A stretch of DNA of 64,000 nucleotides, from assembly GCA_017307505.1 (NCBI GenBank), contig JAFKEE010000018.1, positions 184,737 through 248,736 of the forward strand, in the 5' to 3' direction. A model generated the notes under the pieces. It saw only the letters and a list, made by a program, of their open reading frames with translations, had not been told where the DNA came from and ran no database searches. Both the position numbers and the translations under genes were made by a program. Position 1 is the first letter of the stretch. Each line of letters opens with the position of its first letter. This document shows, piece after piece, positions 45,155 through 54,948 of this stretch. The DNA is from Acidobacteriota bacterium (GTDB lineage Bacteria > Acidobacteriota > Terriglobia > Bryobacterales > Bryobacteraceae).

Positions 45155-45688
45155 TCAGGATGCGGTGGAGAAGAGGCGCCGGAGCTGGCCTTTGAAGCGC
45201 AGGAGCTGGCGCAGGGCTCCGCCGGGCAGGCGGCGGAACTCGTCGTAGAGGGAGCTGGTTTCCTCGAAGAAGTTGAGCATCTCGCGGATGCGCTTGCGGG
45301 CCTCGCGGTCTTCGGGGGTACTCTCGCCGGCGGCCATGGCGCACTCCTTGAGAAGGGCCAGAGTGGGGTCGATCTCGCGGCGCTTGCGCTCATCCAGGAT
45401 CACGTAGAAGAGCTCCCAGACGTCCTTGAGAGATTCAAAGTGGTCGCGGCGATCGCCGAGGACGTGGACGACCTTGACGATGCCCCAGGCCTGGAGTTCG
45501 CGGAGGCTGTTGCTGACGTTGGAGCGGGCGACGGAGAGCAGGCGGGCGATCTCGTCGGCCGGCAGGGGTTGCGGCGAGATGTAGAGCAGGGCATGGATCT
45601 GGGCCACGGTGCGGTTGAGACCCCAGCGAGTGCCGAGCTCCCCCCAATGAAGGATGAAGCGTTCCGAAGTTGGGCTTAGCTTTTCCAT
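45155..45688 (-). CDS. GbsR/MarR-family transcriptional regulator
   Basis: A 177-residue winged-helix regulator. LGTRWGLNRTVAQIHALLYISPQPLPADEIARLLSVARSNVSNSLRELQAWGIVKVVHV matches the GbsR subgroup of MarR proteins, which commonly control osmoprotectant or transport genes. A helical dimerisation part follows (FESLKDVWELFYVILDERKRREI). I chose the ATG at 45688 (MEKLSPTS). A 14-base perfect palindrome ends directly before this ATG and another half-site lies further up, in the region shared with the divergent peptidase gene at 45785. Autoregulation and control of that gene are likely inferences. Confidence 0.85.
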   Translation of the reverse strand: MEKLSPTSERFILHWGELGTRWGLNRTVAQIHALLYISPQPLPADEIARLLSVARSNVSNSLRELQAWGIVKVVHVLGDRRDHFESLKDVWELFYVILDERKRREIDPTLALLKECAMAAGESTPEDREARKRIREMLNFFEETSSLYDEFRRLPGGALRQLLRFKGQLRRLFSTAS

Positions 45689-45739
45689 ACAGAAATTTCT
45701 GTCTAAACAGAAATTACAGGAAAGTAGGATCCGAGTCAA
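45689..45739 (-). promoter_or_regulatory. Promoter and palindromic operator of the GbsR-like gene
   Basis: ACAGAAATTTCTGT (45689-45702) is a perfect 14-base palindrome, and ACAGAAATT recurs as a half-site at 45707-45715. On the minus strand TTGACT (complement of 45734-45739) and TAATTT (complement of 45711-45716) are 17 bases apart, so the operator covers the -10 box and the transcription start. The 97-base gap to the divergent peptidase gene is AT-rich for this genome. Confidence 0.65.
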
Positions 45740-45784
45740 GGGGTTTTGCGCGGGCCGCCTGTGGAGTGGAATACACTACCCATC

Positions 45785-47575
45785 ATGGATCGCCGAATTG
45801 CGCTTATTCCTATTGCCCTGATCCTCGCCGCGTGCGGCAACCAGCCGACGGCCGAGGACGCGAAGAAGTTTGTCGAGGATGCGGAAGCGAAGCTGTTCGC
45901 CGCCACGAATGAGGCCGGGCAGGCCCAGTGGGTGCAGCAGAATTTCATTACGCAGGACACAGAGGCCATCAATGCCAAGGCGAGCGAACGTCTCACCGCG
46001 CTGCAGGTGCAATACGCGAAAGAGGCGGCCAAGTACGACGCCGTGAAGGTGGACGATGTCCTGCGGCGCAAGCTGCTGTTGCTGAAGCTGTCGCTGACGC
46101 TGCCGGCGCCGGCGGATCCGAAGGAAGCGGCGGAAACGGCGAAGCTGGCTGCGTCGCTGGATGCAGCCTACGGCAAGGGCAAGTACTGCCCGGGCGGCGA
46201 CCAGTCGAAGTGCATGACGATCGACGACATCACGAAGATCATGGCGACCAGCCGGGATCCGAAACAGTTGCTGGACGCGTGGAGTGGCTGGCATAGTATC
46301 TCTCCGCCGATGAAGAAGGACTTCGTACGGCTGGTGGAACTGGCCAACAAGGGATCCAAGGAGATTGGGTTTGCCGACACAGGAGCGCTGTGGCGCTCGC
46401 AGTACGACATGCCGCCGGACGAGTTCGCGAAAGAGCTGGACCGTCTGTGGGAGCAGGTGAAGCCGCTGTACCTGCAATTGCACGCCTACACCCGCTGGAA
46501 GCTGCGGGAGAAGTACGGCAAGGACGCGGTGCCGGAGAGCGGACCGATTCCGGCTCACCTGCTGGGTAACATCTGGGCGCAGCAATGGAACAACGTGTAT
46601 CCGCTGCTGGCCCCGAAGGACGCGGATGTCGGGTACGACCTGAACGCGATTCTGAAGGCGAAAAAGACCGACGCCCTGCAGATGGTGAAGTACGGCGAAG
46701 GGTTCTTCACTTCGCTGGGCTTTGCGCCGCTGCCGCCGACGTTCTGGGAGCGGTCGTTGTTTGTGCGGCCCAAGGATCGCGATGTGGTGTGCCATGCCAG
46801 CGCGTGGGATGTGGACAACGACAACGATCTGCGCGTGAAGATGTGCATCGATATCACGGAAGAGGACTTCGACACCATCCACCACGAGCTGGGCCACAAC
46901 TTCTACCAGCGGGCCTACAACAAACAGCCGTTCCTGTTCCGCAATTCCGCCAACGATGGGTTCCATGAAGCGATTGGCGACACGATCGCGTTGTCGCTGA
47001 CGCCGGATTACCTGATCAAGCTGGGCATGATCAACAAGGCTCCGGACGCGTCCAAGGACATCGGCCTGCTGTTGCAGAAGGCGCTGGACAAGGTGGCGTT
47101 TCTGCCGTTCGGGCTGCTGATCGATCAATGGCGCTGGAAGGTGTACTCGGGGCAGGTGCCGCCGGATAAGTATAACCAGGCGTGGTGGGAGCTGAGGCAG
47201 AAATACCAGGGTGTGGCCCCGGCATCGGCGCGCGGGGAGGAGTTCTTCGATCCGGGCGCGAAGTATCACGTGCCGGGGAACGTGCCGTATACGCGGTATT
47301 TCCTGGCGCACATCCTGCAGTTCCAGTTCCACAAGGCGTTGAGCGAGACGGCGGGCTGCAAGGATCCAGTGAATCGTTGCTCGATCTATGGCAATAAGGA
47401 AGCGGGCAAGCGGCTGGCCGATGGCCTGGAGTTGGGCATCAGCAAGCCGTGGCCGGATGCGCTGGAGAAGCTGACCGGGTCGCGTCAAATGGACGGCAAC
47501 GCGGTGCGGGCGTATTTCGCCCCGCTGGAGAAGTGGCTGATCGAACAGAACAAAGGAAAGCCGGTGGGCTGGTAA
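45785..47575 (+). CDS. M2-family (ACE-like) peptidyl-dipeptidase lipoprotein
   Basis: A 596-residue zinc peptidase that removes C-terminal dipeptides. The signal peptide ends in LILAAC, so Cys17 should be lipidated and the enzyme held in the cell envelope. The zinc motif HHELGH is at 366-371 (His367, Glu368, His371), with the third ligand Glu395 in DGFHEAIGD. Other ACE blocks are WNNVYPLLAP near 269, GDQSKCMTID near 138, and RYFLAHILQFQFHKAL toward the end, where chloride and substrate residues lie. I chose the ATG at 45785. It is divergent from the GbsR-like regulator and followed two bases later by an oxidoreductase gene. Confidence 0.92.
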   Translation: MDRRIALIPIALILAACGNQPTAEDAKKFVEDAEAKLFAATNEAGQAQWVQQNFITQDTEAINAKASERLTALQVQYAKEAAKYDAVKVDDVLRRKLLLLKLSLTLPAPADPKEAAETAKLAASLDAAYGKGKYCPGGDQSKCMTIDDITKIMATSRDPKQLLDAWSGWHSISPPMKKDFVRLVELANKGSKEIGFADTGALWRSQYDMPPDEFAKELDRLWEQVKPLYLQLHAYTRWKLREKYGKDAVPESGPIPAHLLGNIWAQQWNNVYPLLAPKDADVGYDLNAILKAKKTDALQMVKYGEGFFTSLGFAPLPPTFWERSLFVRPKDRDVVCHASAWDVDNDNDLRVKMCIDITEEDFDTIHHELGHNFYQRAYNKQPFLFRNSANDGFHEAIGDTIALSLTPDYLIKLGMINKAPDASKDIGLLLQKALDKVAFLPFGLLIDQWRWKVYSGQVPPDKYNQAWWELRQKYQGVAPASARGEEFFDPGAKYHVPGNVPYTRYFLAHILQFQFHKALSETAGCKDPVNRCSIYGNKEAGKRLADGLELGISKPWPDALEKLTGSRQMDGNAVRAYFAPLEKWLIEQNKGKPVGW

Positions 47576-47577
47576 CG

Positions 47578-48927
47578 ATGAACAGAAGAACCTTCCTGGC
47601 GACTCCGGCCGTGGCGGCCGCGGCGACGACTGAGGCGGTGGCGGCCAACGACAAGATCGGTGTGGCGGTGATCGGCTGCGGCGGCATGGGCCGCAGCGAT
47701 CTGGCCGATTTCCAGAAGCAGCCGGAGGTGGAGATCCGGGCGCTTTGCGATGTGTACCGGCCGAACGCCGAGACCGCCGCGAAGATGCTCACCGGGAAGG
47801 CGGACATCTACAACGACTACCGGCGCATTCTGGAGCGCAAGGACGTGGATGCGGTGGTTGTGGCCACGCCGGACCACTGGCATCCGCTGATCGCGATCCA
47901 GGCCTGTGAGGCGGGGAAAGATGTCTATGTGGAGAAGCCCATCTCGCACAACGTGCGGGAAGGGCGGCTGATGGTGGAGGCGGCGCGGCGGCACAAGCGG
48001 GTGATGCAGGTGGGCATCCAGCAAAGGTCGGGCGCGCACTTCCAGAGGGCCGTGGCGGCCGTGAAAGATGGTCGGATCGGCAAGGTCCACTTCGCGCAGT
48101 GCTGGAATCACGGGTTCTCGGCTTCGAATAAAGGCATGGGGCATCCGGCGGATGCTCCGGTGCCGGAGGGGCTGGATTGGGATTTGTGGCTGGGTCCGGC
48201 GCCGAAGATTCCGTACAATCCAGCGCGGCGGAATTTCCGGGCGTTCTGGGATTATGCGGGCGGAGAGCTGACGAATTGGTGCGTCCACCTGATTGATGTC
48301 GTGCATTGGGCTTTGGACGTGGATACTCCGCTGACGGTGACGAGTTCGGGCGGCAAGTGGTTTTACGACGATTGCCGCGATTGCGCGGACACACAGGAGG
48401 TGATCTGGGAGTATCCAGGCAACCTGCTGGTGCGGTACTCCACGCTGGTCCATAACAGCTTTGGGCCGAACGGGCATCCCGGCAACAAGAGCTTTGGGAG
48501 CTACGGCATCATGCTGCAGGGGACCAAAGGGACGCTGTTCATCGACCGGGCGGGCTACGAGATCATTCCGCAGATGGAGATGCACTCGGAGAAGGTGACG
48601 CAGGGGTCGAGGGAAGCGTACGACGATCTGAACGGCCTGGGCCAGTTCTTCACGGGCCTGACTACGGCGGAGCGTGCGACCACGTCGTTCCAGCATCAGC
48701 CGCATGTGCGGAACTTCGTCGATTGCCTGAAGACGCGTGAGAAGCCCGCGGGTGACATCGAGATCGGGCACCACAGCACGGCGACGTGCCTGATCGGCAA
48801 CATTGCGCTACGCACGGGCGAGAAGCTGCAATGGGATGGCGCAAAGGAGCAGTTCAAGAACAGCGCCAAGGCCAACGAGATGTTGCGGCGGGAGTACCGC
48901 AAGCCGTGGACTCTGGCCGGGTTGTAG
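47578..48927 (+). CDS. Tat-exported Gfo/Idh/MocA oxidoreductase
   Basis: A 449-residue NAD(P)-binding sugar-type oxidoreductase. The start MNRRTFLATPAVAAAAT is a Tat signal, common for this group in Acidobacteria and related phyla. The Rossmann part has VAVIGCGGMGRSDL near 29 and [37 protein letters not shown] near 95-130, with the EKP motif that supplies the conserved Lys. The C-terminal half includes WDYAGGELTNWCVHLIDVVHWAL, the usual substrate-side Asp and His. It starts two bases after the peptidase gene, so the two share an operon. The substrate is unknown. Confidence 0.9.
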   Translation: MNRRTFLATPAVAAAATTEAVAANDKIGVAVIGCGGMGRSDLADFQKQPEVEIRALCDVYRPNAETAAKMLTGKADIYNDYRRILERKDVDAVVVATPDHWHPLIAIQACEAGKDVYVEKPISHNVREGRLMVEAARRHKRVMQVGIQQRSGAHFQRAVAAVKDGRIGKVHFAQCWNHGFSASNKGMGHPADAPVPEGLDWDLWLGPAPKIPYNPARRNFRAFWDYAGGELTNWCVHLIDVVHWALDVDTPLTVTSSGGKWFYDDCRDCADTQEVIWEYPGNLLVRYSTLVHNSFGPNGHPGNKSFGSYGIMLQGTKGTLFIDRAGYEIIPQMEMHSEKVTQGSREAYDDLNGLGQFFTGLTTAERATTSFQHQPHVRNFVDCLKTREKPAGDIEIGHHSTATCLIGNIALRTGEKLQWDGAKEQFKNSAKANEMLRREYRKPWTLAGL

Positions 48928-48928
48928 A

Positions 48929-51556
48929 TTACTCCTGGCGCAGAACGACAACGGGTTGGATAGTGGCAGCGCGGCGGGCCGGCAGGAACGTCGCGAGGAG
49001 GGCGGCGCTCAGTAGGATGGCCGTCATCGCGAGGTGGGCTGCCGGGTCGAGCGGACTAAGCCCATAGAGGAACTCCCTCAAAGCGGAAGCGGCGGCTACG
49101 GAGGCGGCCATGCCGATGAGGGAACCCGCCACGACAACGCGGAGACTCTGGCGGAGCAGAAGAAGTAGGACGTCCCGACGCTGTGCTCCGAGTGCCATGC
49201 GGATGCCGATTTCGCGGAAACGTTGCTGGACGACGAAGGACGTGACGCCGTAGATCCCGACGCAGGCGAGAAGGAGGGCGAGGAAGCCCAGGCTGCCGCC
49301 AATGGAAGTGGCCATGCGTGCGCCGTGAAGCTGCGATTGGATGGAGTCCTCCATGAGTCGCAAGCGGGGACGGACGGCCCGATCGAGTTGGGAGGGCAGG
49401 GCGGTCAGTTCGGATAGCGGCGCGTTCTGGGTGTCCCGGAAACGAATGACGAGCTGGCTGCTGGACGAGCCGTGGGAGAGGGAGTAGTAGTAAGGTTCGG
49501 TCGCCCTGCCCAGTTGTGTTTCCTGGGCATTTCGACTAACTCCGATGACTTCATAGGCGAGGTCTGAAGTGAAAGTCCGGCCCACCGGATTGAGGCCAGG
49601 CCAGAAGCGCTGAGCCATGGCCTGATTGATGATGGCGACTTTGCGGCCCTGATCCTGAGTCTGAAACGAGCGTCCCCGAGTGATGGGGATGCGCAGTGTC
49701 TCGAGAAAACCGGGGGACACTTCGTTGAAAGTGACGTTGTTGAGCCCGTTTTTGGCTAATGCCTCCTGCCCATTAACGGTGACGCTGGTCCGCATTCTCG
49801 CGTTGCCCAAAGGTGCGATGACGGCGGTGGAAACAGAGGTGACTCCGGGCAGCGCGGAGACACGGGCTGTGAGGCGGCGGAGGAAGTCCTGGGCGCGTGC
49901 GGCGTCGTAGTCAAGCAGGCCCAGGTCGAGTGCCATCAGGACCACGCCGCGGGTATCAAATCCGGGATCGATGCGGGCGGCGCGTTGAAGGCCGCGGACC
50001 AGGAGTCCGGTGGAGGCCAACAGGACGAGGCTAAGGGCGACCTGCGCGCCGAGTAGGGAGGTTCTCAACCATGAGGGCCGGCCCGTCTTGCCGCCGGCGC
50101 CTTTCATAGTGGTGTGGAGGTCGGTGCGGGTGGTGTGGAAGGCCGGGATGAGCCCGCAGGTGACGCTGGCGAGAATCGAGATGAAGAGAGTGTAGAGCAG
50201 GACGCGGTAATCGGGCTGCAGATCGAGAGCGAGGGGTTCGTCGGCGAGACGGTTGAGTACGAAGCCGGGCAGAACGAAGCTGATGCCGATGCCGATGGCG
50301 CCCCCGAGCAGGCCGAGGGAGAGGCTCTCAGTGAGCAGTTGGCGGATGATGCGGAGGCGGCTGGCTCCGAGGGAGAGGCGGACGCCGATTTCGTGCCGGC
50401 GGGCTGCGCCGCGAGCGAGCAGGAGATTGGCGACATTCGCGCAGGCGATGAGCAGCACCAGGCTGACGGCCAGGGAGAGCAGCAGCAGGCCGGGTATGAT
50501 CTTCTTCTGGCGCTCGGGCGTAACGACGATGCTTGCCCTGGTGAGGAAGATCGCGTTGGCCGGGCGGTTGAATCGTTCAGCGGCCTGACGCTGGATGGCA
50601 GTGAGTTCGTCGCGCGCCTGGGCGCGGTCCACATTCGGGGCAAGGCGGCCGAAGACGGCCATGCAGCATTGGTCGACGCTACTGAGTTCGGTGCTGCGGG
50701 GCTGCAGGATCTTGATGGCTGCCAAAGGCGTCCAGAGGTCTGGGCCGACCATGTCGGTGCCTTTGAAGTTTTCCGGGAGGACTCCCAGCACGACGAACGG
50801 TTTGTAGTTGAGCGAGATTGTCCGGCCGACGATTGAGCGATCCGAACCAAACTGGCTCACCCAGACCGCATGGCTGAGCACCAGGACGGCACTGGGATCG
50901 GCGAGTTGGTCTTCTTCCCGCGTGAAGGTGCGGCCCCAGGCAGCATCAATGCCGAGCACCTGGAAGTAGTCCCCTGAGACATAGTTGACACTGAGGCGCG
51001 AGGAGGCTCCGGGGTCGGTCCGCATCTGCGGGCCGCCCTGGCTCAGGGCCACCAGGCCGGCCATCTGCTTCGTCTGGTCACGCAGGATCGTGAACTCCGG
51101 GTAGGACATGCCGCGATACCGGATTTCGCCCGAAGGTGTCTTGTGCACCGTAAAGACTCCTGCCACGCGGCCGGGATCGCGGACGTCCCAGGGGCGGAAC
51201 ACCATGGCGTTGAATCCCGTGAAGAGGCTGGTGTTGACGCCGATGCCGAGGGCCAGGGTGAGGACGGCGGTGAGAGTGAAGCCGCGGTGGCGGGCGAGTC
51301 CGCGCAGGCCGTAGGTGAAGTCCTGCCAGAGGGTTTCCAGGCTGTGCCAGAGCCAGATGCCGCGGGCGTCTTCGGTTGCCAGGGCCAGGTTGCCCATGCG
51401 ACGGCGGGCGGCATCACGGCTCTCAGGTTCGGTGAGGCCGGCGGACTGGAGCTCTTCCTGTTTGAGCTGGCGATGGAATTCGAGTTCCTCGGCGAGTTCG
51501 GCGTCGAACTGTTTGCGATGGCGGAACCATTGCAGGCGTTTCCAGAGGCGGCGCAT
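48929..51556 (-). CDS. ABC transporter permease, ADOP family (pair 3)
   Basis: An 875-residue permease built like the other two: a helical prefix (QFDAELAEELEFHRQLKQEEL), first membrane segment (GFTLTAVLTLALGIGVNTSLFTGFNA), MacB core, FtsX domain starting LLLLSLAVSLVLLIACANVANLLLARGAARRHEIGVRLSLGA, and a second core plus FtsX part ending FLPARRAATIQPVVVLRQE. It begins three bases after the stop of the PadR gene at 51560. It is the shortest of the three and its sequence is clearly distinct, so the pairs are old paralogues rather than recent duplicates. No ATPase gene lies nearby; the substrate is unknown. Confidence 0.9.
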   Translation of the reverse strand: MRRLWKRLQWFRHRKQFDAELAEELEFHRQLKQEELQSAGLTEPESRDAARRRMGNLALATEDARGIWLWHSLETLWQDFTYGLRGLARHRGFTLTAVLTLALGIGVNTSLFTGFNAMVFRPWDVRDPGRVAGVFTVHKTPSGEIRYRGMSYPEFTILRDQTKQMAGLVALSQGGPQMRTDPGASSRLSVNYVSGDYFQVLGIDAAWGRTFTREEDQLADPSAVLVLSHAVWVSQFGSDRSIVGRTISLNYKPFVVLGVLPENFKGTDMVGPDLWTPLAAIKILQPRSTELSSVDQCCMAVFGRLAPNVDRAQARDELTAIQRQAAERFNRPANAIFLTRASIVVTPERQKKIIPGLLLLSLAVSLVLLIACANVANLLLARGAARRHEIGVRLSLGASRLRIIRQLLTESLSLGLLGGAIGIGISFVLPGFVLNRLADEPLALDLQPDYRVLLYTLFISILASVTCGLIPAFHTTRTDLHTTMKGAGGKTGRPSWLRTSLLGAQVALSLVLLASTGLLVRGLQRAARIDPGFDTRGVVLMALDLGLLDYDAARAQDFLRRLTARVSALPGVTSVSTAVIAPLGNARMRTSVTVNGQEALAKNGLNNVTFNEVSPGFLETLRIPITRGRSFQTQDQGRKVAIINQAMAQRFWPGLNPVGRTFTSDLAYEVIGVSRNAQETQLGRATEPYYYSLSHGSSSSQLVIRFRDTQNAPLSELTALPSQLDRAVRPRLRLMEDSIQSQLHGARMATSIGGSLGFLALLLACVGIYGVTSFVVQQRFREIGIRMALGAQRRDVLLLLLRQSLRVVVAGSLIGMAASVAAASALREFLYGLSPLDPAAHLAMTAILLSAALLATFLPARRAATIQPVVVLRQE

Positions 51557-51559
51557 GGT

Positions 51560-51901
51560 TTAGACGGCCTCCATGATGCGGGCGATGGCGACGCTCATGC
51601 GGTCGTAGCCGGCGCGTTCCTGAGCGAGGCGGCGGCGGCCGGCGGCCGTGACGCGGTAGTAACGGGCTCGGCGGTTGTTCGCCGTGACGGCCCATTCGGC
51701 CTCGGCCCATTCATTCAGCAGCAGTCGCTGCAGGGCAGGGTAGAGGGAGCCTTCGCCGACCTGAAGGACGCCTTCCGAGAGCTGCTCCAGCCTTTGGGCG
51801 ATGCCGTAGCCGTGCATTGGCCCGTGGGTTAGGGTCTTCAGGATGAGCATTTCCAGCGTGCCGGGCACGAGGTCTGGCGGAGGTGCGGGTTTCTTTCCCA
51901 T
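51560..51901 (-). CDS. PadR family transcriptional regulator (pair 3)
   Basis: A 113-residue PadR repressor: VPGTLEMLILKTLTHGPMHGYGIAQRLEQ, then LQVGEGSLYPALQRLLLNEWAEAEW and the wing NRRARYYRVTAAGRRRL. Unlike pair 2 it has a Shine-Dalgarno sequence, AGGAG (complement of 51911-51915), nine bases before the ATG. An inverted repeat overlaps that site and probably binds the protein. Its stop is three bases before the permease start. Confidence 0.9.
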   Translation of the reverse strand: MGKKPAPPPDLVPGTLEMLILKTLTHGPMHGYGIAQRLEQLSEGVLQVGEGSLYPALQRLLLNEWAEAEWAVTANNRRARYYRVTAAGRRRLAQERAGYDRMSVAIARIMEAV

Positions 51902-51915
51902 CGATGGTCGCTCCT

Positions 51916-51928
51916 ATCGACTGTCGAT
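51916..51928 (-). promoter_or_regulatory. Probable PadR operator of pair 3
   Basis: ATCGAC-T-GTCGAT is a perfect 6-base inverted repeat around one base. It lies directly before the AGGAG ribosome site of the PadR gene. TTGACG (complement of 51956-51961) is a possible -35 box, but the matching -10 is weak. The position mirrors the operators of the other two pairs. Confidence 0.5.
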
Positions 51929-52051
51929 GGTAGTGTGGCCTGAAACGCCCGGATTCGTCAAGCGCGGCCGGTGTAAACAAATGGCGTGTCCGGAAACACG
52001 AAGGGCCGGAGCTTGCGGCCCCGGCCCTCGCGATTTGGATTGGACGGCTGG

Positions 52052-53389
52052 TTACGCCTTGACGGGCTTGTCGACGATCTTGAAGTTCTTCTCGTCGAAG
52101 TAGAGAACCTTGCCCTGGCGGTAGCTCTGCACGGCCATCGTGATGACGACCTGAGCGTGGCCGGCGGTTTCGACGTTGAGGGTCGGCTTCTGGCGGCTGT
52201 GGATGCAATCCAGGAAGTTGCCGATGTGCTCGAACATGATGTCCTTCTGTTCGACGTCGATCTTGACGACTTCCTCGCCGAACTTGGACTTGTAGTCGGC
52301 GCTCATCACGCGCTTTTCGGGCTTGACGGTGATGAAGGGCGTCGAGCTTTCGAACATGCCGTGCTCCACCATGATGATGGTGCCTTCGTGGCCGCGGATG
52401 AGGCCGGGGATGTGCTGGGAGTTGGCCATTGAGCTGGTGAGCACGACGGAGAAACCCTTGGCGTACTCGGCCATGAAGTGGAACGTATCCGGCACTTCGC
52501 GCTCATCCTTGAACTGGTAGATGCCGCCGCTGCCGGAGACCTTCACGGGGAACTGAGCTTCGCCCCAGCAGATGTTCATGGGCGCCATGACGTGGAAGAA
52601 CAGGTCGGTGGCGATGCCGCCGGAGTAATCCCAGTACTTGCGGAAGCGGAAGAAGCGGTCGGCGTCGAAGGAGCGCTTGGGCGCCTTGCCGAGCCACATC
52701 TTCCAGTCAATGAAGTCCTCGCCCTTGCCTTCGGGGCCGGCAGCAGGATCGATCTTCCAGTTCCATTCGCCCTCGGTGGAGTTGCGATGGTAGCTGCCCT
52801 GGCTCATGATCATCTTGCCGATGCGGCCTTCTTCGATGGCCTTACGAGCCTTCCACCACTGGTCGGCTGAGGTGGTCTGGGAGCCGACCTGCAGGACGCG
52901 GCCGGTTTCCTTGACGGTGGCCATCAACTGCTTGACCTCGTCTACCGTGTGGCACATGGGCTTTTCGAGGTAGACGTCCTTGCCGTTGTCCATGGCGGCG
53001 AGGGCGATGGGGGCGTGCCAGTGATCCGGGGTGGCGACGATGACCGCGTCGACGCCGGGATCGGAGATCAGTTCGCGGTAGTCGAGCGTGCCCTTGCACT
53101 TAAAGCGGTCTTTGGCGGCCGTGACGCGCTTCTGGTAGGTATCGCAGACGCCGACGATCTGGCAGGCGCCAGGTTTGACGGTCTGCGCGTACTTATCGAA
53201 CTTATCCGCCACGTAAGCGCCACGTCCGCCGACACCGATCACTGCAACATTGATCTTGTCGTTGGCACCGATCACGCGGGCGGGGGCCATTTTGTTCATT
53301 CCACCCGACTTCGCCATAGCCTGGGAGGCCAGCGTCAGGGCTGCCGCACCGGCTACGAATTGCCGGCGGTTCGTATTTTCGCTTGACAT
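52052..53389 (-). CDS. Tat-exported Gfo/Idh/MocA oxidoreductase
   Basis: A 445-residue oxidoreductase with a Tat signal ([22 protein letters not shown]). The NAD(P)-binding start is [20 protein letters not shown] near 44, followed by [39 protein letters not shown] near 115-150 with the conserved EKP. The substrate side has [24 protein letters not shown], where the Asp and His typical of the family are visible. It differs from the gene at 47578 in the C-terminal half, so the substrates probably differ. I chose the ATG at 53389 because the Tat motif begins there; the frame extends upstream without a signal. Confidence 0.9.
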   Translation of the reverse strand: MSSENTNRRQFVAGAAALTLASQAMAKSGGMNKMAPARVIGANDKINVAVIGVGGRGAYVADKFDKYAQTVKPGACQIVGVCDTYQKRVTAAKDRFKCKGTLDYRELISDPGVDAVIVATPDHWHAPIALAAMDNGKDVYLEKPMCHTVDEVKQLMATVKETGRVLQVGSQTTSADQWWKARKAIEEGRIGKMIMSQGSYHRNSTEGEWNWKIDPAAGPEGKGEDFIDWKMWLGKAPKRSFDADRFFRFRKYWDYSGGIATDLFFHVMAPMNICWGEAQFPVKVSGSGGIYQFKDEREVPDTFHFMAEYAKGFSVVLTSSMANSQHIPGLIRGHEGTIIMVEHGMFESSTPFITVKPEKRVMSADYKSKFGEEVVKIDVEQKDIMFEHIGNFLDCIHSRQKPTLNVETAGHAQVVITMAVQSYRQGKVLYFDEKNFKIVDKPVKA

Positions 53390-53502
53390 GGTTTTACACA
53401 CCTCGAGAGGGTCAGAATCCTTAACTATCTTATCTCCGCGCGAGTGCCGACGCTCAGCCGTGCGATGCGTTATGATCTGCACACGAAGGAGATCCCTTCC
53501 GT

Positions 53503-53949
53503 ATGGGAAGTTACTTTATGACCTGGTGGGCGTGGCTGGTGATCGGCCTGCTGCTACTCGCCGGTGAAATCCTGACGCCTGGCGGCTTCTATCTGATTTT
53601 CTTTGGGGTCGCGGCCCTGCTGGTCGGGCTGGTGAAGATGCTCGGATTTGAACTCGGTCTGGCTATGGAAGGACTGCTGTTTGTGGTGGCCTCGGTCGCG
53701 GGCCTGATGTTTTTCCGCAAGCCTCTGCTGGAGCGGTTCCGCAAGCTTACCCCTGTGTCGGACGTCGATAATCTGACCAGTGAAATCGCCTCCGCCATGG
53801 AGGAGATTCCGGTGCAAGGCATCGGGAAGGTGGAACTGCGCGGCACATCCTGGAATGCGCGCAATGTGAGCGACGCGCCAATTCCGAAATCCACGCGGTG
53901 CCGTGTGGAGCGTGTGGATGGATTGACGCTGGAAGTGCGAAGTCTGTAG
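53503..53949 (+). CDS. NfeD family membrane protein
   Basis: A 148-residue short NfeD protein. Three hydrophobic segments come first ([38 protein letters not shown] and [15 protein letters not shown]), then a small OB-fold domain from about residue 100 ([15 protein letters not shown] and [16 protein letters not shown]). NfeD proteins pair with SPFH proteins to organise membrane microdomains. The next gene, 18 bases on, is exactly such a partner. AAGGAGATC lies about 12 bases upstream of the ATG; an internal ATG five codons later is also possible. Confidence 0.88.
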   Translation: MGSYFMTWWAWLVIGLLLLAGEILTPGGFYLIFFGVAALLVGLVKMLGFELGLAMEGLLFVVASVAGLMFFRKPLLERFRKLTPVSDVDNLTSEIASAMEEIPVQGIGKVELRGTSWNARNVSDAPIPKSTRCRVERVDGLTLEVRSL

Positions 53950-53967
53950 GTAAGTCCGGAGGAGATT

Positions 53968-54948
53968 ATGGAAATTGGTGCTCTGCTGGTCGTCCTCGTC
54001 CTCATTCTGCTGGTGCTTACGATCCTTGCGAAAACCGCGATCGTGGTACCTCAACAATCGGCATTTGTGGTGGAAAGGCTGGGCAAATACGCTGGAACGT
54101 TGCAGGCCGGGTTCCACATTCTCACGCCTTTCGTGGATGTCATTCGCTACCGGCATTCGTTGAAAGAGCAGGCGATCGATATTCCGGAGCAGGTGTGCAT
54201 CACCCGCGATAACGTGCAGGTGGCGGTGGATGGCATCTTATACCTGAAGGTTCTGAACCCGGAGCGGGCGTCCTACGGGATCTCGGATTTCGGTTTCGCG
54301 ATCCGGCAGTTGGCGCAGACCACGCTGCGTTCGGAGATCGGCAAGATCGACCTGGACCGGACGTTTGAGGAGCGGTCGAACATCAACGCGCTGGTCGTCA
54401 GCGAGCTGGACAAAGCGACCGAGCCCTGGGGCGTGAAGGTGTTGCGCTATGAGATCAAGAGCATCAATCCACCGCAGGACATCCTCTCGGCGATGGAGAA
54501 GCAGATGCGGGCCGAGCGCGAGAAACGCGCCACGATTCTGAACTCCGAAGCGGTGCGCGACGCGAATATCAATACGGCGGAGGGCGAGAAGCAGAAGGTG
54601 ATCAAGGCTTCGGAAGCGCGCAAGCAGCAGCAGATCAACGAAGCGGAAGGCCAGGCCTCGGCGATTCTTTCGATCGCGAGTGCCACGGCCGAGGGCCTGC
54701 GTCGCGTGGCCCAGGCGATCAATGAGCCGGGCGGGTTTGAGGCTGTTCAGTTGAGGGTGGCGGAGCAGTACGTTTCCGAGTTTGGCCGGATCGCCAAGGC
54801 GAGTTCGACGATTGTTGTGCCGTCGAATCTGAGCGATGTGGCGTCGGTGTTGAGTGTGGCCATGAATGTGATCCGCAAGCAAGGCCATACTGAAGGGGAT
54901 GCTCCAGTCCCAACCAGGCCAACCCCTGCCCCGCGAGACCGAGGTTAA
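53968..54948 (+). CDS. qmcA: SPFH (stomatin/paraslipin) protein, QmcA-like
   Basis: A 326-residue membrane scaffold protein. A single N-terminal membrane segment (LLVVLVLILLVLTILAKTAIVV) is followed by the SPFH domain (residues 25-200) with RLGKYAGTLQAGFHILTPFVDVIRYRHSLKEQAIDIPEQ and ALVVSELDKATEPWGVKVLRYEIKSINPP. A long helical part follows (QMRAEREKRATILNSEAVRD and INTAEGEKQKVIKASEARKQQQINEAEGQ). The family forms rings or rafts and works with NfeD, whose gene is next door. GGAGGAGA lies before the ATG. Its last 50 bases overlap the CYTH gene in another frame. Confidence 0.9.
   Translation: MEIGALLVVLVLILLVLTILAKTAIVVPQQSAFVVERLGKYAGTLQAGFHILTPFVDVIRYRHSLKEQAIDIPEQVCITRDNVQVAVDGILYLKVLNPERASYGISDFGFAIRQLAQTTLRSEIGKIDLDRTFEERSNINALVVSELDKATEPWGVKVLRYEIKSINPPQDILSAMEKQMRAEREKRATILNSEAVRDANINTAEGEKQKVIKASEARKQQQINEAEGQASAILSIASATAEGLRRVAQAINEPGGFEAVQLRVAEQYVSEFGRIAKASSTIVVPSNLSDVASVLSVAMNVIRKQGHTEGDAPVPTRPTPAPRDRG

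Noticed and set aside
47485-48774. A 429-codon minus-strand frame
   Set aside because: Antisense shadow of the ACE-like peptidase and oxidoreductase genes; Arg/His-rich without motifs.
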